DNA of 5,541 nt, from NCBI GenBank assembly GCA_902806365.1, contig CADCWJ010000490.1:1-5541 (forward strand), given 5' to 3'. Made by a program: the position numbers and the translations under genes. The DNA comes from an uncultured Thermomicrobiales bacterium (GTDB taxonomy: Bacteria > Chloroflexota > Chloroflexia > Thermomicrobiales > UBA6265). The notes below the pieces were generated by a model. The model saw only the letters and a list, made by a program, of their open reading frames with translations, was not told where the DNA came from and made no database searches. The stretch's first letter is position 1; every line of letters starts with the position of its first letter. Of the stretch, positions 1 through 5,310 are shown in pieces.

Positions 1-486
1 CCGGCCGATTCACAGGTGCTGGCGAGCGTGGCGCAGGTCAACATTGCATCAAGCGCGAACATCGTCGTCGGGCTCGGCGTCCTGATCGTGTCGCTGGTGC
101 GGCTGGGAAGCGCCGTCTCGATCGGAGACGCACTCCTGTTCGCGCTGGTCCTGATCGCCGGCACGGTGATCATCTACTCGTTCCTGCTGATGCTCTCGAC
201 CCTTGCCTTCTGGTTCGTGCGGCTGGACAACATCCTGGTCATCTTCGAGACGATGTTCGGCAATGCCGGAGCCTGGCCGATCACGATCTACCCTGGCTGG
301 CTGCGGGTCTCGCTGACCTTCCTGGTACCGGTCGCGTTCGCGGTCACGATCCCGGCCCAAAGCCTGACCGGGCGGCTGACGACCCTGACGATGCTCGGGT
401 CGGTCCTGCTGGCGGTAGCGTTTACGCTGGCGGCGCGGTGGTTCTGGCGGTTCGGGCTGAAGCACTACACCGGAGCGTCGGCGTAG
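1..486 (+). CDS. ABC-2 family export permease (DUF990-like), C-terminal part, 5' end outside window
   Basis: The reading frame is open from base 1, so the gene starts upstream; 161 residues and a TAG stop are visible. The visible part is strongly hydrophobic, with about four membrane segments: roughly residues 20-37, 43-70, 101-117 and 127-146. The order of features matches the C-terminal half of the ABC-2 permease family PF06182/DUF990: a segment ending in a Leu-Ser-Thr-Leu-Ala-Phe-Trp motif, a short extracytoplasmic loop carrying YPGWLR, a helix with LVPVAFAVTIPA, and a final FGLKHYTGASA tail after the last helix. Members of the family normally have about 260 residues and work with a second DUF990 permease and an ABC ATPase in an exporter of uncertain substrate. 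Those partners would be expected upstream, outside the window. The nearby GTG at 16 is inside the open frame and is not the true start. The family call rests on remembered motifs and could not be checked by a search. Confidence 0.85.
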   Translation, partial: PADSQVLASVAQVNIASSANIVVGLGVLIVSLVRLGSAVSIGDALLFALVLIAGTVIIYSFLLMLSTLAFWFVRLDNILVIFETMFGNAGAWPITIYPGWLRVSLTFLVPVAFAVTIPAQSLTGRLTTLTMLGSVLLAVAFTLAARWFWRFGLKHYTGASA

Positions 487-497
487 CACGCGCTCCG
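471..497. terminator. Possible bidirectional terminator between convergent genes
   Basis: A 7-bp inverted repeat (CGGAGCG at 471-477, CGCTCCG at 491-497) with a 13-base loop spans the TAG stop of the permease and lies just beyond the stop of the convergent Nudix gene at 499. A competing small stem, GCGT/ACGC, sits inside the loop. There is no T-run on either side, so intrinsic termination is only a guess from position. Confidence 0.25.
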
Positions 498-498
498 C

Positions 499-963
499 TT
501 ATCGGATGAGGTGGACGGGTGCCGGCGGGATGACGCCCGCGATCAGCGGCGCGATGAGGGCGGGCAGCCCTTCCGGGTAGAAGGTCTCGTCCGATGCCCG
601 GAGCGCCGCGAGCGTCCACCACCGGGCCTCCGCGTAGGCCTCCCGTTCGTGGTCGAGCTGGTGCGCGTTCGTGACCTCCACGCCGGAGACGCGGGCAAGG
701 AAATACCGCTCGACGCCCCGCATCCATGCTCCCCCGAGCTCGGCCTCCTTCTCGCGGGTCCAGACGCAGGGGCCGAGCGTAACATGGCGAAGACCGGTCT
801 CCTCCGCCAGTTCCCGGATCGCGGCCTGCTCCCATGTCTCGCCGGGCTCGACACCCCCGCCCGGGATGATCCAGTAGCGCTCGCCGTCTCGCTCGTGGCA
901 AAACAGGCAGAGTTCGTTCCGCTCGTTGAGCAACACCACGCGGGCGCTCTCGCGAGTCCGCAT
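499..963 (-). CDS. Nudix hydrolase (MutT-like), 154 aa
   Basis: The protein has a perfect Nudix box at residues 36-58: G, five residues, E42, seven residues, R50-E51-L52, then E54-E55 and G57-L58. The two glutamates E54/E55 and E51 are the usual metal-binding positions. The family cleaves nucleoside diphosphates linked to another moiety; the substrate here cannot be told. The N-terminal strand (SARVVLLNERNELCLF) and WIIPGGGVEPGE are typical of the fold, and 154 residues is a normal single-domain length. The frame is open further upstream to 1026, but the ATG at 961-963 is preferred because GGGGAGAG lies four bases before it, and residues upstream are Pro/Arg-rich and not Nudix-like. The gene follows the membrane-protein gene by 46 bp on the same strand and so is probably cotranscribed with it. 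It ends 12 bp from the convergent permease stop. Confidence 0.95.
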   Translation of the reverse strand: MRTRESARVVLLNERNELCLFCHERDGERYWIIPGGGVEPGETWEQAAIRELAEETGLRHVTLGPCVWTREKEAELGGAWMRGVERYFLARVSGVEVTNAHQLDHEREAYAEARWWTLAALRASDETFYPEGLPALIAPLIAGVIPPAPVHLIR

Positions 964-1009
964 GGTCTCTCCCCGTGGTGTCCGAGCAGGGGAGGACCCG
1001 TGCCGGGGA

Positions 1010-1423
1010 TCAGAAAAGGTGACCACCCTCCACGTTCGTCAGCAGCACCCCGAGCCCCAGGACCGTGACCGGCGCGGCAAGGAAGAACGCGGCGTCGGTG
1101 AACGACTGCGAGAACAGTTCGCTGGCGGTGCCGGGCGCGGCCACCAGCACCACCACGAGCGCCAGGCCGACCGCGATCATGCCGGCGTAGGCGGAGGTTT
1201 CGGGGGAGACCAGCATCGCGATCGACGCCAGCACCATCGCGAACAGGATGAACGCCATCAGCACGATCACGACGACCCCCTGCCTGCTGTCATCGAGCGA
1301 CCATGCCTGGGCCTTGAGGCTGCCGAAGGCGATCAGCCCCTGGAGCAGGCAGGCCACGAACGCGACCAGGGTCGCAATCGTCCGGCGTGCCTGGAACATT
1401 CTCCGCGTTCTGCCTCGTGCCAC
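1010..1423 (-). CDS. Four-helix integral membrane protein of unknown function, 137 aa
   Basis: I do not recognise this family. The protein has a short basic N-terminus (ARGRTRRMFQARR) followed by four predicted membrane helices at about residues 14-36, 49-72, 77-96 and 111-130, and a short tail ending VEGGHLF. The basic start suggests a cytoplasmic N-terminus and, with four helices, a cytoplasmic C-terminus. The GTG at 1421-1423 is chosen as start because TAAGGAGGA lies eight bases before it. The ATG at 1397-1399 is an alternative start that would shorten the protein by eight residues, and it has a weaker upstream match. A longer open frame up to 1486 is rejected because it would read through the ribosome binding site and the likely promoter. 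The gene is first in a probable two-gene unit with the Nudix hydrolase. It contains no catalytic motif and no recognisable transporter signature. Confidence 0.75.
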   Translation of the reverse strand: MARGRTRRMFQARRTIATLVAFVACLLQGLIAFGSLKAQAWSLDDSRQGVVVIVLMAFILFAMVLASIAMLVSPETSAYAGMIAVGLALVVVLVAAPGTASELFSQSFTDAAFFLAAPVTVLGLGVLLTNVEGGHLF

Positions 1424-1430
1424 CTCCGCG

Positions 1431-1439
1431 TCCTCCTTA
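1431..1439 (-). promoter_or_regulatory. Ribosome binding site fixing the GTG start at 1423
   Basis: On the minus strand this reads TAAGGAGGA, a near-perfect Shine-Dalgarno sequence, with seven to eight bases before the GTG at 1423-1421. It is the reason for preferring this GTG over the upstream open frame and over the ATG at 1399. Confidence 0.75.
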
Positions 1440-1456
1440 GCATTGTGGATACCGGG

Positions 1457-1486
1457 ACGATACCAGACACCAGGCGCAACCGGCAA
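1457..1486 (-). promoter_or_regulatory. Candidate sigma70-type promoter for the membrane protein/Nudix unit
   Basis: On the minus strand, TTGCCG (1486-1481) is followed after 18 bases by TATCGT (1462-1457). Each hexamer matches four of six consensus bases. Transcription would start near 1450 and leave a leader of about 27 bases containing the Shine-Dalgarno sequence. The position is good and the match is moderate; the promoter consensus of this organism is unknown. Confidence 0.35.
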
Positions 1487-1606
1487 TCAGCACTCAACGC
1501 ACCGGCGGGCTGGCCGTCCTCGCCGTCTGATTATCCCCTCGACCCGATCCGCCCACGTTCCCAATCCACCGGGAGTCCCGCTTGCGCACGACCGGCTTGC
1601 GGCACC

Positions 1607-2449
1607 CTATGGAATGAGGCGCCTGGGGTTGGGGAGGCCGTGGGCGGCGGCAATGAAATCCTCCATAAACGAGTGGATGGATGGGTCATCGGGAGCCTGC
1701 CGGTCGATCCACAGCGCAACCCGAAACGAGCCGACCGCTGCCCACCAGTACACGCGATCGACCGCCGCCGCCTCCGGCAACCAGAACCGTCGCAACATCG
1801 CCTGCCACCGCTCTGGCGGGACGAACCACCACAGGATCAACCCGACATCCCGCAGCGGATCGGAGAGCCTGATCCCGTCCCAGTCCACCAGATACGTCCG
1901 CTCCGGTGAGACGAGCACGTTGGGCGGGCTTGGATCGGTGTGCGTCGGCACCAAGGGCACGCCCTCGACGGCATGGTCGGCCAACCGCAGGCATTCCAGG
2001 GCCGTTTCGATCCTGGATGACTGGAACGCCGGGGCCGACGCCCGTGTCGCCCGCTCGATCAGCCGGGCAACGACGGCGGCGAGGTGCTCTCCGAGCGAGG
2101 CAACCGGTGCGGTCGCCGCGAGCAGTTGTCTTAGCTGTTTATCCCGCTGCACGACGGTGAGCAGATCGATGACGAGGGCGGCATTGTCCCGCATCCAGGT
2201 CCGATCCGGGACGACCCCTTCGACATACCGGGAGATCGTAAAGTCCTGACCATGCGTGATGATTGGCGGCGTCACACCAAGGGCAGCCAGATATCCCTGG
2301 GCGGCATGGGCGGAGACCAGCTTGACGAACACTGCCTCATCGCCGCGCCGGGCCACGAACGCACGCCCTGTCGAGCCATGCGTCGGGGGCGTCACATGCC
2401 AGCCATCACCGAAACCGGCGTCATGGAGCACATGCGTGACCTCATCCAA
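1607..2449 (-). CDS. APH/choline-kinase-like phosphotransferase, 280 aa
   Basis: The protein has the aminoglycoside phosphotransferase (APH) protein-kinase-like fold. The N-lobe shows THGSTGRAF as a nucleotide-loop equivalent (residues 23-31) and VFVKL with the likely ATP-contacting K43. A hinge-like ISRYVEGVVPD occupies residues 72-82. The catalytic loop is H170-T-D172-P-S-P-P-N177, fitting the family motif HxDxxxxN with D172 as the expected base. D189-W-D191 stands for the metal-binding DFG, followed by SDPLRDVG (196-203), which is typical of the family. The family uses ATP or GTP to phosphorylate a hydroxyl on aminoglycosides, choline, homoserine or other small molecules; the substrate cannot be assigned. 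The start is a TTG at 2447-2449 with GGGGAAGGA nine bases upstream; the alternative in-frame GTG at 2429-2431 would cut six residues. The length is usual for the family, and all catalytic positions are present. The next gene downstream is 183 bp away. Confidence 0.9.
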   Translation of the reverse strand: MDEVTHVLHDAGFGDGWHVTPPTHGSTGRAFVARRGDEAVFVKLVSAHAAQGYLAALGVTPPIITHGQDFTISRYVEGVVPDRTWMRDNAALVIDLLTVVQRDKQLRQLLAATAPVASLGEHLAAVVARLIERATRASAPAFQSSRIETALECLRLADHAVEGVPLVPTHTDPSPPNVLVSPERTYLVDWDGIRLSDPLRDVGLILWWFVPPERWQAMLRRFWLPEAAAVDRVYWWAAVGSFRVALWIDRQAPDDPSIHSFMEDFIAAAHGLPNPRRLIP

Positions 2450-2458
2450 GCCGTTGCG

Positions 2459-2467
2459 TCCTTCCCC
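2459..2467 (-). promoter_or_regulatory. Ribosome binding site supporting a TTG start for the phosphotransferase
   Basis: On the minus strand this reads GGGGAAGGA, followed by nine bases and then TTG at 2449-2447. No ATG occurs in frame near this point, so this site is the main support for the rare TTG start. Confidence 0.6.
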
Positions 2468-2727
2468 TGGTTCACGGCGATGACATGAGCTACCGGCAGG
2501 ATCGAGAATGCATCGTATTCCAGGACGAGGCCCCGTGCCGAGCGCACTGACGGCAATAAACCTGCCCTCCCCAGGGCGATCGCGACATTGCGCCGGAGGC
2601 GTCCCCGGCAGCCCAAACGGGCGTCTCCAGGGACATCACCCTCGTACCCCGGGCGATCCACGCTCGTTGCGGGTCGAGCGCCTGGGTCACGTGGCACGGG
2701 TGCTGCATTCCCGGACGGATCCCAGGC

Positions 2728-2749
2728 CCGTGGGTCACTGTGACCACGG
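2728..2749. promoter_or_regulatory. Dyad GGTCAC-T-GTGACC with flanking arms; operator or RNA hairpin
   Basis: A 13-bp perfect palindrome at 2733-2745 (six bases, one central T, six bases) is extended by CCGT at 2728-2731 pairing with ACGG at 2746-2749, with one unpaired G at 2732. A related sequence, TGGGTCACGTG, lies 48 bp upstream at 2683-2693. Position 54 bp before the start of the gene at 2803 would suit a protein binding site. The regulator, if any, is not identified. Confidence 0.4.
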
Positions 2750-2763
2750 CTCCGGAGAAGTCG

Positions 2764-2787
2764 CACCCCCGACACATACGGGGAGTG
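2764..2787 (+). other. Leader hairpin abutting the Shine-Dalgarno of the small membrane protein gene
   Basis: CACCCCCG at 2764-2771 pairs with CGGGG-A-GTG at 2779-2787: eight base pairs with one bulged A and a 7-base loop. The last paired base overlaps the first G of the likely ribosome binding site GGAAAGG (2787-2793), so the stem could affect initiation. It may also be a chance product of high GC. Confidence 0.3.
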
Positions 2788-2802
2788 GAAAGGTTGGCGA
2801 TC

Positions 2803-3105
2803 ATGAGAAGCCGAAAGGGACCGCCTCCCAGCTCGGCCGGCGTGGCGGTAGGACTATCGAGCATCGTGGAGGGGTTCGGGCAGGCGTACAACCGGCAGCC
2901 GGCGAAGGCCGTGGCATTCGGTGTAACCGGGCTCGCGCTGAGCACGGCAAGCGGTCTGAACACCTGGATCGTCCGCAACGTGCTGGGAATGAAGGAAACG
3001 CGGATCGGACCTGAACAAGTCCAGCCGGGCTTGCTTGGACTGTGGGCGGTGACGTTCATCTTGAACCTGCTCGATGCCTGGCGCTCAGCCAAACGGGGAA
3101 ACTAG
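2803..3105 (+). CDS. Small two-helix membrane protein with GxGQxYN motif (DUF5683/TM2-like), 100 aa
   Basis: The N-terminal 13 residues are basic and Pro-rich. They are followed by a weakly hydrophobic stretch and the motif GFGQAYNRQ (24-32) with a Lys at 35. Two membrane segments follow, at about 36-58 and 76-92, and the protein ends NLLDAWRSAKRGN. A G-x-GQ-x-YN-x(4)-K motif before a helix, and a final helix ending in a Leu-Asp-Ala-(Trp/Tyr)-Arg-x-Ala-Lys pattern, are features I associate with DUF5683/TM2-like small membrane proteins. Their biochemical role is unknown. ATG at 2803 is chosen because GGAAAGG lies nine bases upstream and the motif begins soon after; an upstream in-frame ATG at 2740 would add 21 non-conserved residues and start inside the GGTCAC dyad. 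It is monocistronic: the neighbour on the left is divergent and the one on the right convergent. A hairpin begins on its stop codon. Confidence 0.75.
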   Translation: MRSRKGPPPSSAGVAVGLSSIVEGFGQAYNRQPAKAVAFGVTGLALSTASGLNTWIVRNVLGMKETRIGPEQVQPGLLGLWAVTFILNLLDAWRSAKRGN

Positions 3106-3154
3106 ACCCATGCGGCAGGTGAGACACGTTCGCATCTCACCTGCCGCATGGGTC
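3105..3154. terminator. Perfect 20-bp stem hairpin between convergent genes
   Basis: The bases at 3105-3124 are the exact reverse complement of those at 3135-3154, with a 10-base loop (CACGTTCGCA). The stem begins on the last base of the TAG stop of the plus-strand gene and ends four bases before the stop of the minus-strand gene. The position argues for a bidirectional transcription end or an RNA 3'-end barrier. Neither side has a clean T-run: the plus side continues GGCTCTATTG, and the minus side reads TAGTTTCCCCGTTT. Rho-independent termination is therefore possible but not textbook. Confidence 0.7.
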
Positions 3155-3158
3155 GGCT

Positions 3159-4505
3159 CTATTGCAGGACTACCTCGGTTGGAGTTGGCTCGATCTGGGT
3201 TGGGTCCTCGGCCTCGCCCGGTGGCACCGTGTCGTCGTCCGTAGGCACGGTCGGCAAAACGGGCGGGTCTTCCGTGCTCGCGGTTGGCTCCGGAGGCGTT
3301 GCCGTCGCGCCAGCCGTCGGCATCGGGGGCACCTCCGGCGCCGGAGCGGTTGGCAGTGCCGGTGCCGAGGTCGGGATGGACTCGGCAGTTGGCGCCGCCG
3401 GTTCGACGTCAATCCCGGCGGAGGGCGTGACGCGCGGTTCCTCCGGCGCAATGCCGATAAAGATGCAAACCGAATAGGTCGACGTATTGGCGCAGATCAT
3501 TCCGTCCAACAGCCCACCCTTGCACCCAACATTTTGGCTCAATCCCTGGGCTGTCGTCCGGACGGGCTCGGCAGTCGTTGCCGTGCCGCCAGCCAGGCGG
3601 CACATTGCCATCTGCATGGCAGCAAGGTCGACGGGGTGACCAACCTGATTGGCGATGACCACCGTATCGATCCCGGCCGGCTCCTCGGCCACGCTCGGCG
3701 CTGGGCCGATGTCTCCGCCAACGGTACCTGGTTCCTCGGGAACGACCTCGATCCCACTGCCAGGAGCGACTCGCGCATCCTCCTCCTGACCAACCCGCGC
3801 CCGGTAGCAAAACGGGGATGATCCCACCTCATGACCACAGACCATGCGGTCCAGCATGCCACCGTCGCAAACGACGGTGACGGATTCCAGACCACCTCCC
3901 ACCGTTCGGGGCTGGTTCACGATTGGCGTGCCGCCAAATGCACCGCACAATTGGGCCGCCGACGTTCCCGTCGCGACAGGGTCGCCGACCTGATTGGCGA
4001 TGACCACCGTATCGATCCCGGTTGGGTCCTCGGCTACGTCCGGCACCACGCCGTCACCGGTGACGTGGTCGACGTCGTCCAGTGACACCGGCTCGACGAA
4101 CACGATCCCGCCGATGGGCGGAGCGTTCGGATCCTCTCGCGGAGTTGTCGCTTCGCGGTACGAGTCGCAGATCGAGCCATCGTTGCCGTTTTGGCAGACC
4201 ATTCCGTCGAGAATCCCTCCCGTGCATTGGATGTCGAGAGTGGCCGTCGCTGGTTGATCGATCATGGTTACCGTGCCGCCGAACGTTCGGCAAGCCTCGG
4301 CCTGGTCGGCGGCAGCGGACTCGCCCGCGATCATCAGCGGATTGCTCCCGCTCGGCGCCTCCGCCGCTCCTGGAGTCGCGCTGCTGTCGCCTGCAGGAAC
4401 GAATCCATTCTGCGCTCCGGCATCCCGCCAGGTCAGGACGAAGGTGGACAGGAAGACGCAGGCAATGAGCATCATTGTTTGGGGAGGCAAGCGATTTCTG
4501 TCCAT
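3159..4505 (-). CDS. Exported triple-repeat four-cysteine protein with Pro/Thr-rich tail, 448 aa
   Basis: I do not recognise a named family. The N-terminus is a Sec-type signal peptide: R3/R5, a hydrophobic core at about 10-26, and a likely cleavage after AGA (29-31). Three modules follow, each with four Cys: 72/94/104/113, 187/213/223/233 and 302/328/338/347. First cysteines are exactly 115 residues apart. The module pattern is C-x(2-3)-GGT, 21-25 residues from the first to the second Cys, then C-x-GG-(hydrophobic)-LD-x-M-(V/I)-C and a fourth Cys eight or nine residues on. Even cysteine counts in an exported protein suggest two disulphides per module (inferred). Linkers carry AE(D/E)P-x-GIDTVVIANQVG before modules 2 and 3. 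Residues from about 365 on are acidic and Pro/Thr-rich, like a cell-surface stalk, with no LPxTG or final membrane helix. The ATG at 4503-4505 is chosen because AAGGAG lies five bases upstream; a GTG at 4509-4511 overlaps that site. Binding or structural roles are possible; no catalytic motif is seen. Confidence 0.85.
   Translation of the reverse strand: MDRNRLPPQTMMLIACVFLSTFVLTWRDAGAQNGFVPAGDSSATPGAAEAPSGSNPLMIAGESAAADQAEACRTFGGTVTMIDQPATATLDIQCTGGILDGMVCQNGNDGSICDSYREATTPREDPNAPPIGGIVFVEPVSLDDVDHVTGDGVVPDVAEDPTGIDTVVIANQVGDPVATGTSAAQLCGAFGGTPIVNQPRTVGGGLESVTVVCDGGMLDRMVCGHEVGSSPFCYRARVGQEEDARVAPGSGIEVVPEEPGTVGGDIGPAPSVAEEPAGIDTVVIANQVGHPVDLAAMQMAMCRLAGGTATTAEPVRTTAQGLSQNVGCKGGLLDGMICANTSTYSVCIFIGIAPEEPRVTPSAGIDVEPAAPTAESIPTSAPALPTAPAPEVPPMPTAGATATPPEPTASTEDPPVLPTVPTDDDTVPPGEAEDPTQIEPTPTEVVLQ
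3643..3676. repeat. 34-bp exact direct repeat, copy A (linker before Cys module 3)
   Basis: This segment is identical to 3988-4021, at an offset of 345 bp (115 codons). It encodes most of the AGIDTVVIANQV linker. Similarity continues with substitutions for about 25 bases to its right, where both copies share a TCCTCGGC block. Confidence 0.95.
3988..4021. repeat. 34-bp exact direct repeat, copy B (linker before Cys module 2)
   Basis: This is identical to 3643-3676 and encodes TGIDTVVIANQV. The adjoining 15 bases GGTTGGGTCCTCGGC (4020-4034) recur exactly at 3198-3212 in the C-terminal coding end of the same gene, where the protein reads AEDPTQI. Confidence 0.95.
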
Positions 4506-4510
4506 AGTCA

Positions 4511-4516
4511 CTCCTT
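4511..4516 (-). promoter_or_regulatory. Ribosome binding site fixing the ATG start at 4505
   Basis: On the minus strand this reads AAGGAG, followed by five bases and ATG. The in-frame GTG at 4511-4509 overlaps this site and so is unlikely to be the start, although it gives a longer frame by two residues. Confidence 0.75.
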
Positions 4517-4680
4517 GCGGCTAGTTACCGAGTTTCCACGTTGGCGTTATGTCCATTATTGAACTGGAGACATGCGAACACATCGGTGACATCACGTATT
4601 CGATGACCCGCGAGGACATATGGATTGCTTACGTAGGACCGCTGCCGTCCTCCACCAAGGAGTGGTCCGCCGGGGCAGGA
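4517..4680. other. Intergenic region upstream of the secreted-protein gene
   Basis: This stretch separates two minus-strand genes and should hold the promoter of the secreted-protein gene and the 3' end of the ParB-like gene. It is less GC-rich than its surroundings in the 4531-4620 part. On the minus strand an AATAAT (4560-4555) resembles a -10 element, but no good -35 stands 16-18 bases before it. A GTGA-CA-TCAC dyad lies at 4586-4595. An imperfect GGACC...GGTCC stem enclosing CTCC/GGAG lies at about 4637-4670, just past the ParB-like stop, as a weak terminator candidate. A plus-strand open frame starting at 4549 is not credible because it continues antisense into the ParB-like gene. Confidence 0.4.
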
Positions 4681-5310
4681 TCAGTACTCGTCCCAGCGGG
4701 CGATCGCCGGGGATGTGCCGAGGAGAACGTCCAGCTCGGCGGGGATCGCCTCCGGCGCCAGCGCGTAGGCCGTGAGCCGGGCATGCCCTTCCAGCACGAC
4801 GAGGCCGTCCGCATCCGGCGTTAGGGGCCGCGCCGTGACCAGGATCAGCGGCGGCACCCGGAGTCCCTCCCGCAGCCGTTCGGCGAGGTCGAGAAATCCC
4901 GCGTTGCTGACCCCGTACACCTCGGTCCCGGCGTGGATGCGTTCGGCGGCGACCGCCGGTGAGCGGGTGCCCGCGGAGAGCGCGGTCCAGTAGCTGTAGC
5001 GGATGTAGCGCACGCCGAGCACGTCATCCCGGCCCAGTCCCGCCCAGAACCAGTCAACTCCCTCGGTCGGGAAGCCGGTCAGATACGACGGTTCGTCCGT
5101 GCCATACCCACGATAGCGCCCAAAGAGACGGCGCCGCGCGGCGTTGTCGTCGTGGTTGGCCAGGTCCGGTTCGGTGATGAGCCGGTCGTGCACCCCTTCG
5201 GCGTCGAGACAGGCATCGAGCCGGGCGCCGTAGCGGTCACGCGAGGCGTACTCCTGGCGGAGGAACTCGGCGATCATCTCGGCCTCATTGCTCGGGCGGG
5301 TGACCTTCAT
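4681..5310 (-). CDS. Uncharacterised protein with ParB-like motif near its C-terminus, 209 aa
   Basis: The function is unknown. The N-terminal part is polar and charged (EAEMIAEFLRQEYASRDRYG, residues 9-28). The middle carries YIRYSYWTALSAGTR (102-116) and VYGVSNAGFLDLAERLREG (131-149). The C-terminal part has PPLILVTA (153-160) and LVVLEGHARLTAYAL (170-184), ending LLGTSPAIARWDEY. The segment with VLEGHARLTAYAL resembles the (V/I)-x-x-GxxRxxA core of ParB/sulfiredoxin-like folds, where this loop binds nucleotide. I recall related hypothetical proteins of about 200 residues with the same VYGVSNAGF and VLEGH blocks in actinobacteria, but cannot confirm by search. It lacks the helix-turn-helix region of a partition ParB, so plasmid partition is unlikely. 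The ATG at 5308-5310 has GAGGGA seven bases upstream; an upstream in-frame start at 5364 would add 18 Arg/Pro-rich residues. The hydrophobic content gives no membrane segment, so a cytoplasmic location is expected. Confidence 0.75.
   Translation of the reverse strand: MKVTRPSNEAEMIAEFLRQEYASRDRYGARLDACLDAEGVHDRLITEPDLANHDDNAARRRLFGRYRGYGTDEPSYLTGFPTEGVDWFWAGLGRDDVLGVRYIRYSYWTALSAGTRSPAVAAERIHAGTEVYGVSNAGFLDLAERLREGLRVPPLILVTARPLTPDADGLVVLEGHARLTAYALAPEAIPAELDVLLGTSPAIARWDEY

Larger units (their letters stand above)
2450..2802. other. Gene-free stretch between divergent genes, rich in dyads in its right half
   Basis: I see no convincing gene here on either strand. Open frames that cross it are Pro/Arg/Gly-rich and run antisense into the neighbouring genes. 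It should hold promoters for both the kinase (minus) and the small membrane protein (plus), but I find no good -35/-10 pair for either. Visible structure: the hairpin CGCTCG/CGAGCG at 2661-2680 with an 8-base loop; a palindromic CACGTG at 2688-2693; the dyad GGTCAC-T-GTGACC at 2733-2745; CTCCGGAG at 2750-2757; and a stem at 2764-2787 next to the ribosome binding site. Confidence 0.6.

Noticed and set aside
926..1909. Long plus-strand open frame of 327 codons antisense to the kinase and membrane-protein genes
   Set aside because: Its translation is His/Arg/Gln/Pro-rich without any domain, and it lies opposite genes with clear motifs and ribosome binding sites; it is a high-GC antisense frame.
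1248..2249. Plus-strand open frame of 333 codons
   Set aside because: It is rich in Ser/Arg/Thr with no recognisable motif and is antisense to the APH-fold kinase, whose catalytic residues are intact.
2392..2775. Minus-strand open frame of 127 codons with a protein-like stretch overlapping the start of the kinase gene
   Set aside because: It would overlap the kinase by 58 bases in another frame, has an Arg/Gly/Pro-rich N-terminal half, and no family resemblance.
2490..3092. Minus-strand open frame of 200 codons with several cysteines
   Set aside because: More than a third of it is antisense to the small membrane protein, no ribosome binding site stands out, and the cysteines are not arranged as a zinc site.
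4440..4470. Lipobox-like LIAC sequence in the signal peptide of the secreted protein (Cys16)
   Set aside because: The hydrophobic core continues for about ten residues after the Cys, and a good signal peptidase I site (AGA before Q) follows, so a lipoprotein is unlikely.
3159..4505. The regular repeats as a possible CRISPR-like array
   Set aside because: Only one 34-bp exact pair at a 345-bp spacing is seen, in frame within a coding sequence; there is no array structure or cas gene.
4681..5310. Chromosome or plasmid partition ParB
   Set aside because: No helix-turn-helix, no GERRxRA box in its usual N-terminal place, no parA neighbour and no parS-like site were seen; only the short EGHxR segment is similar.
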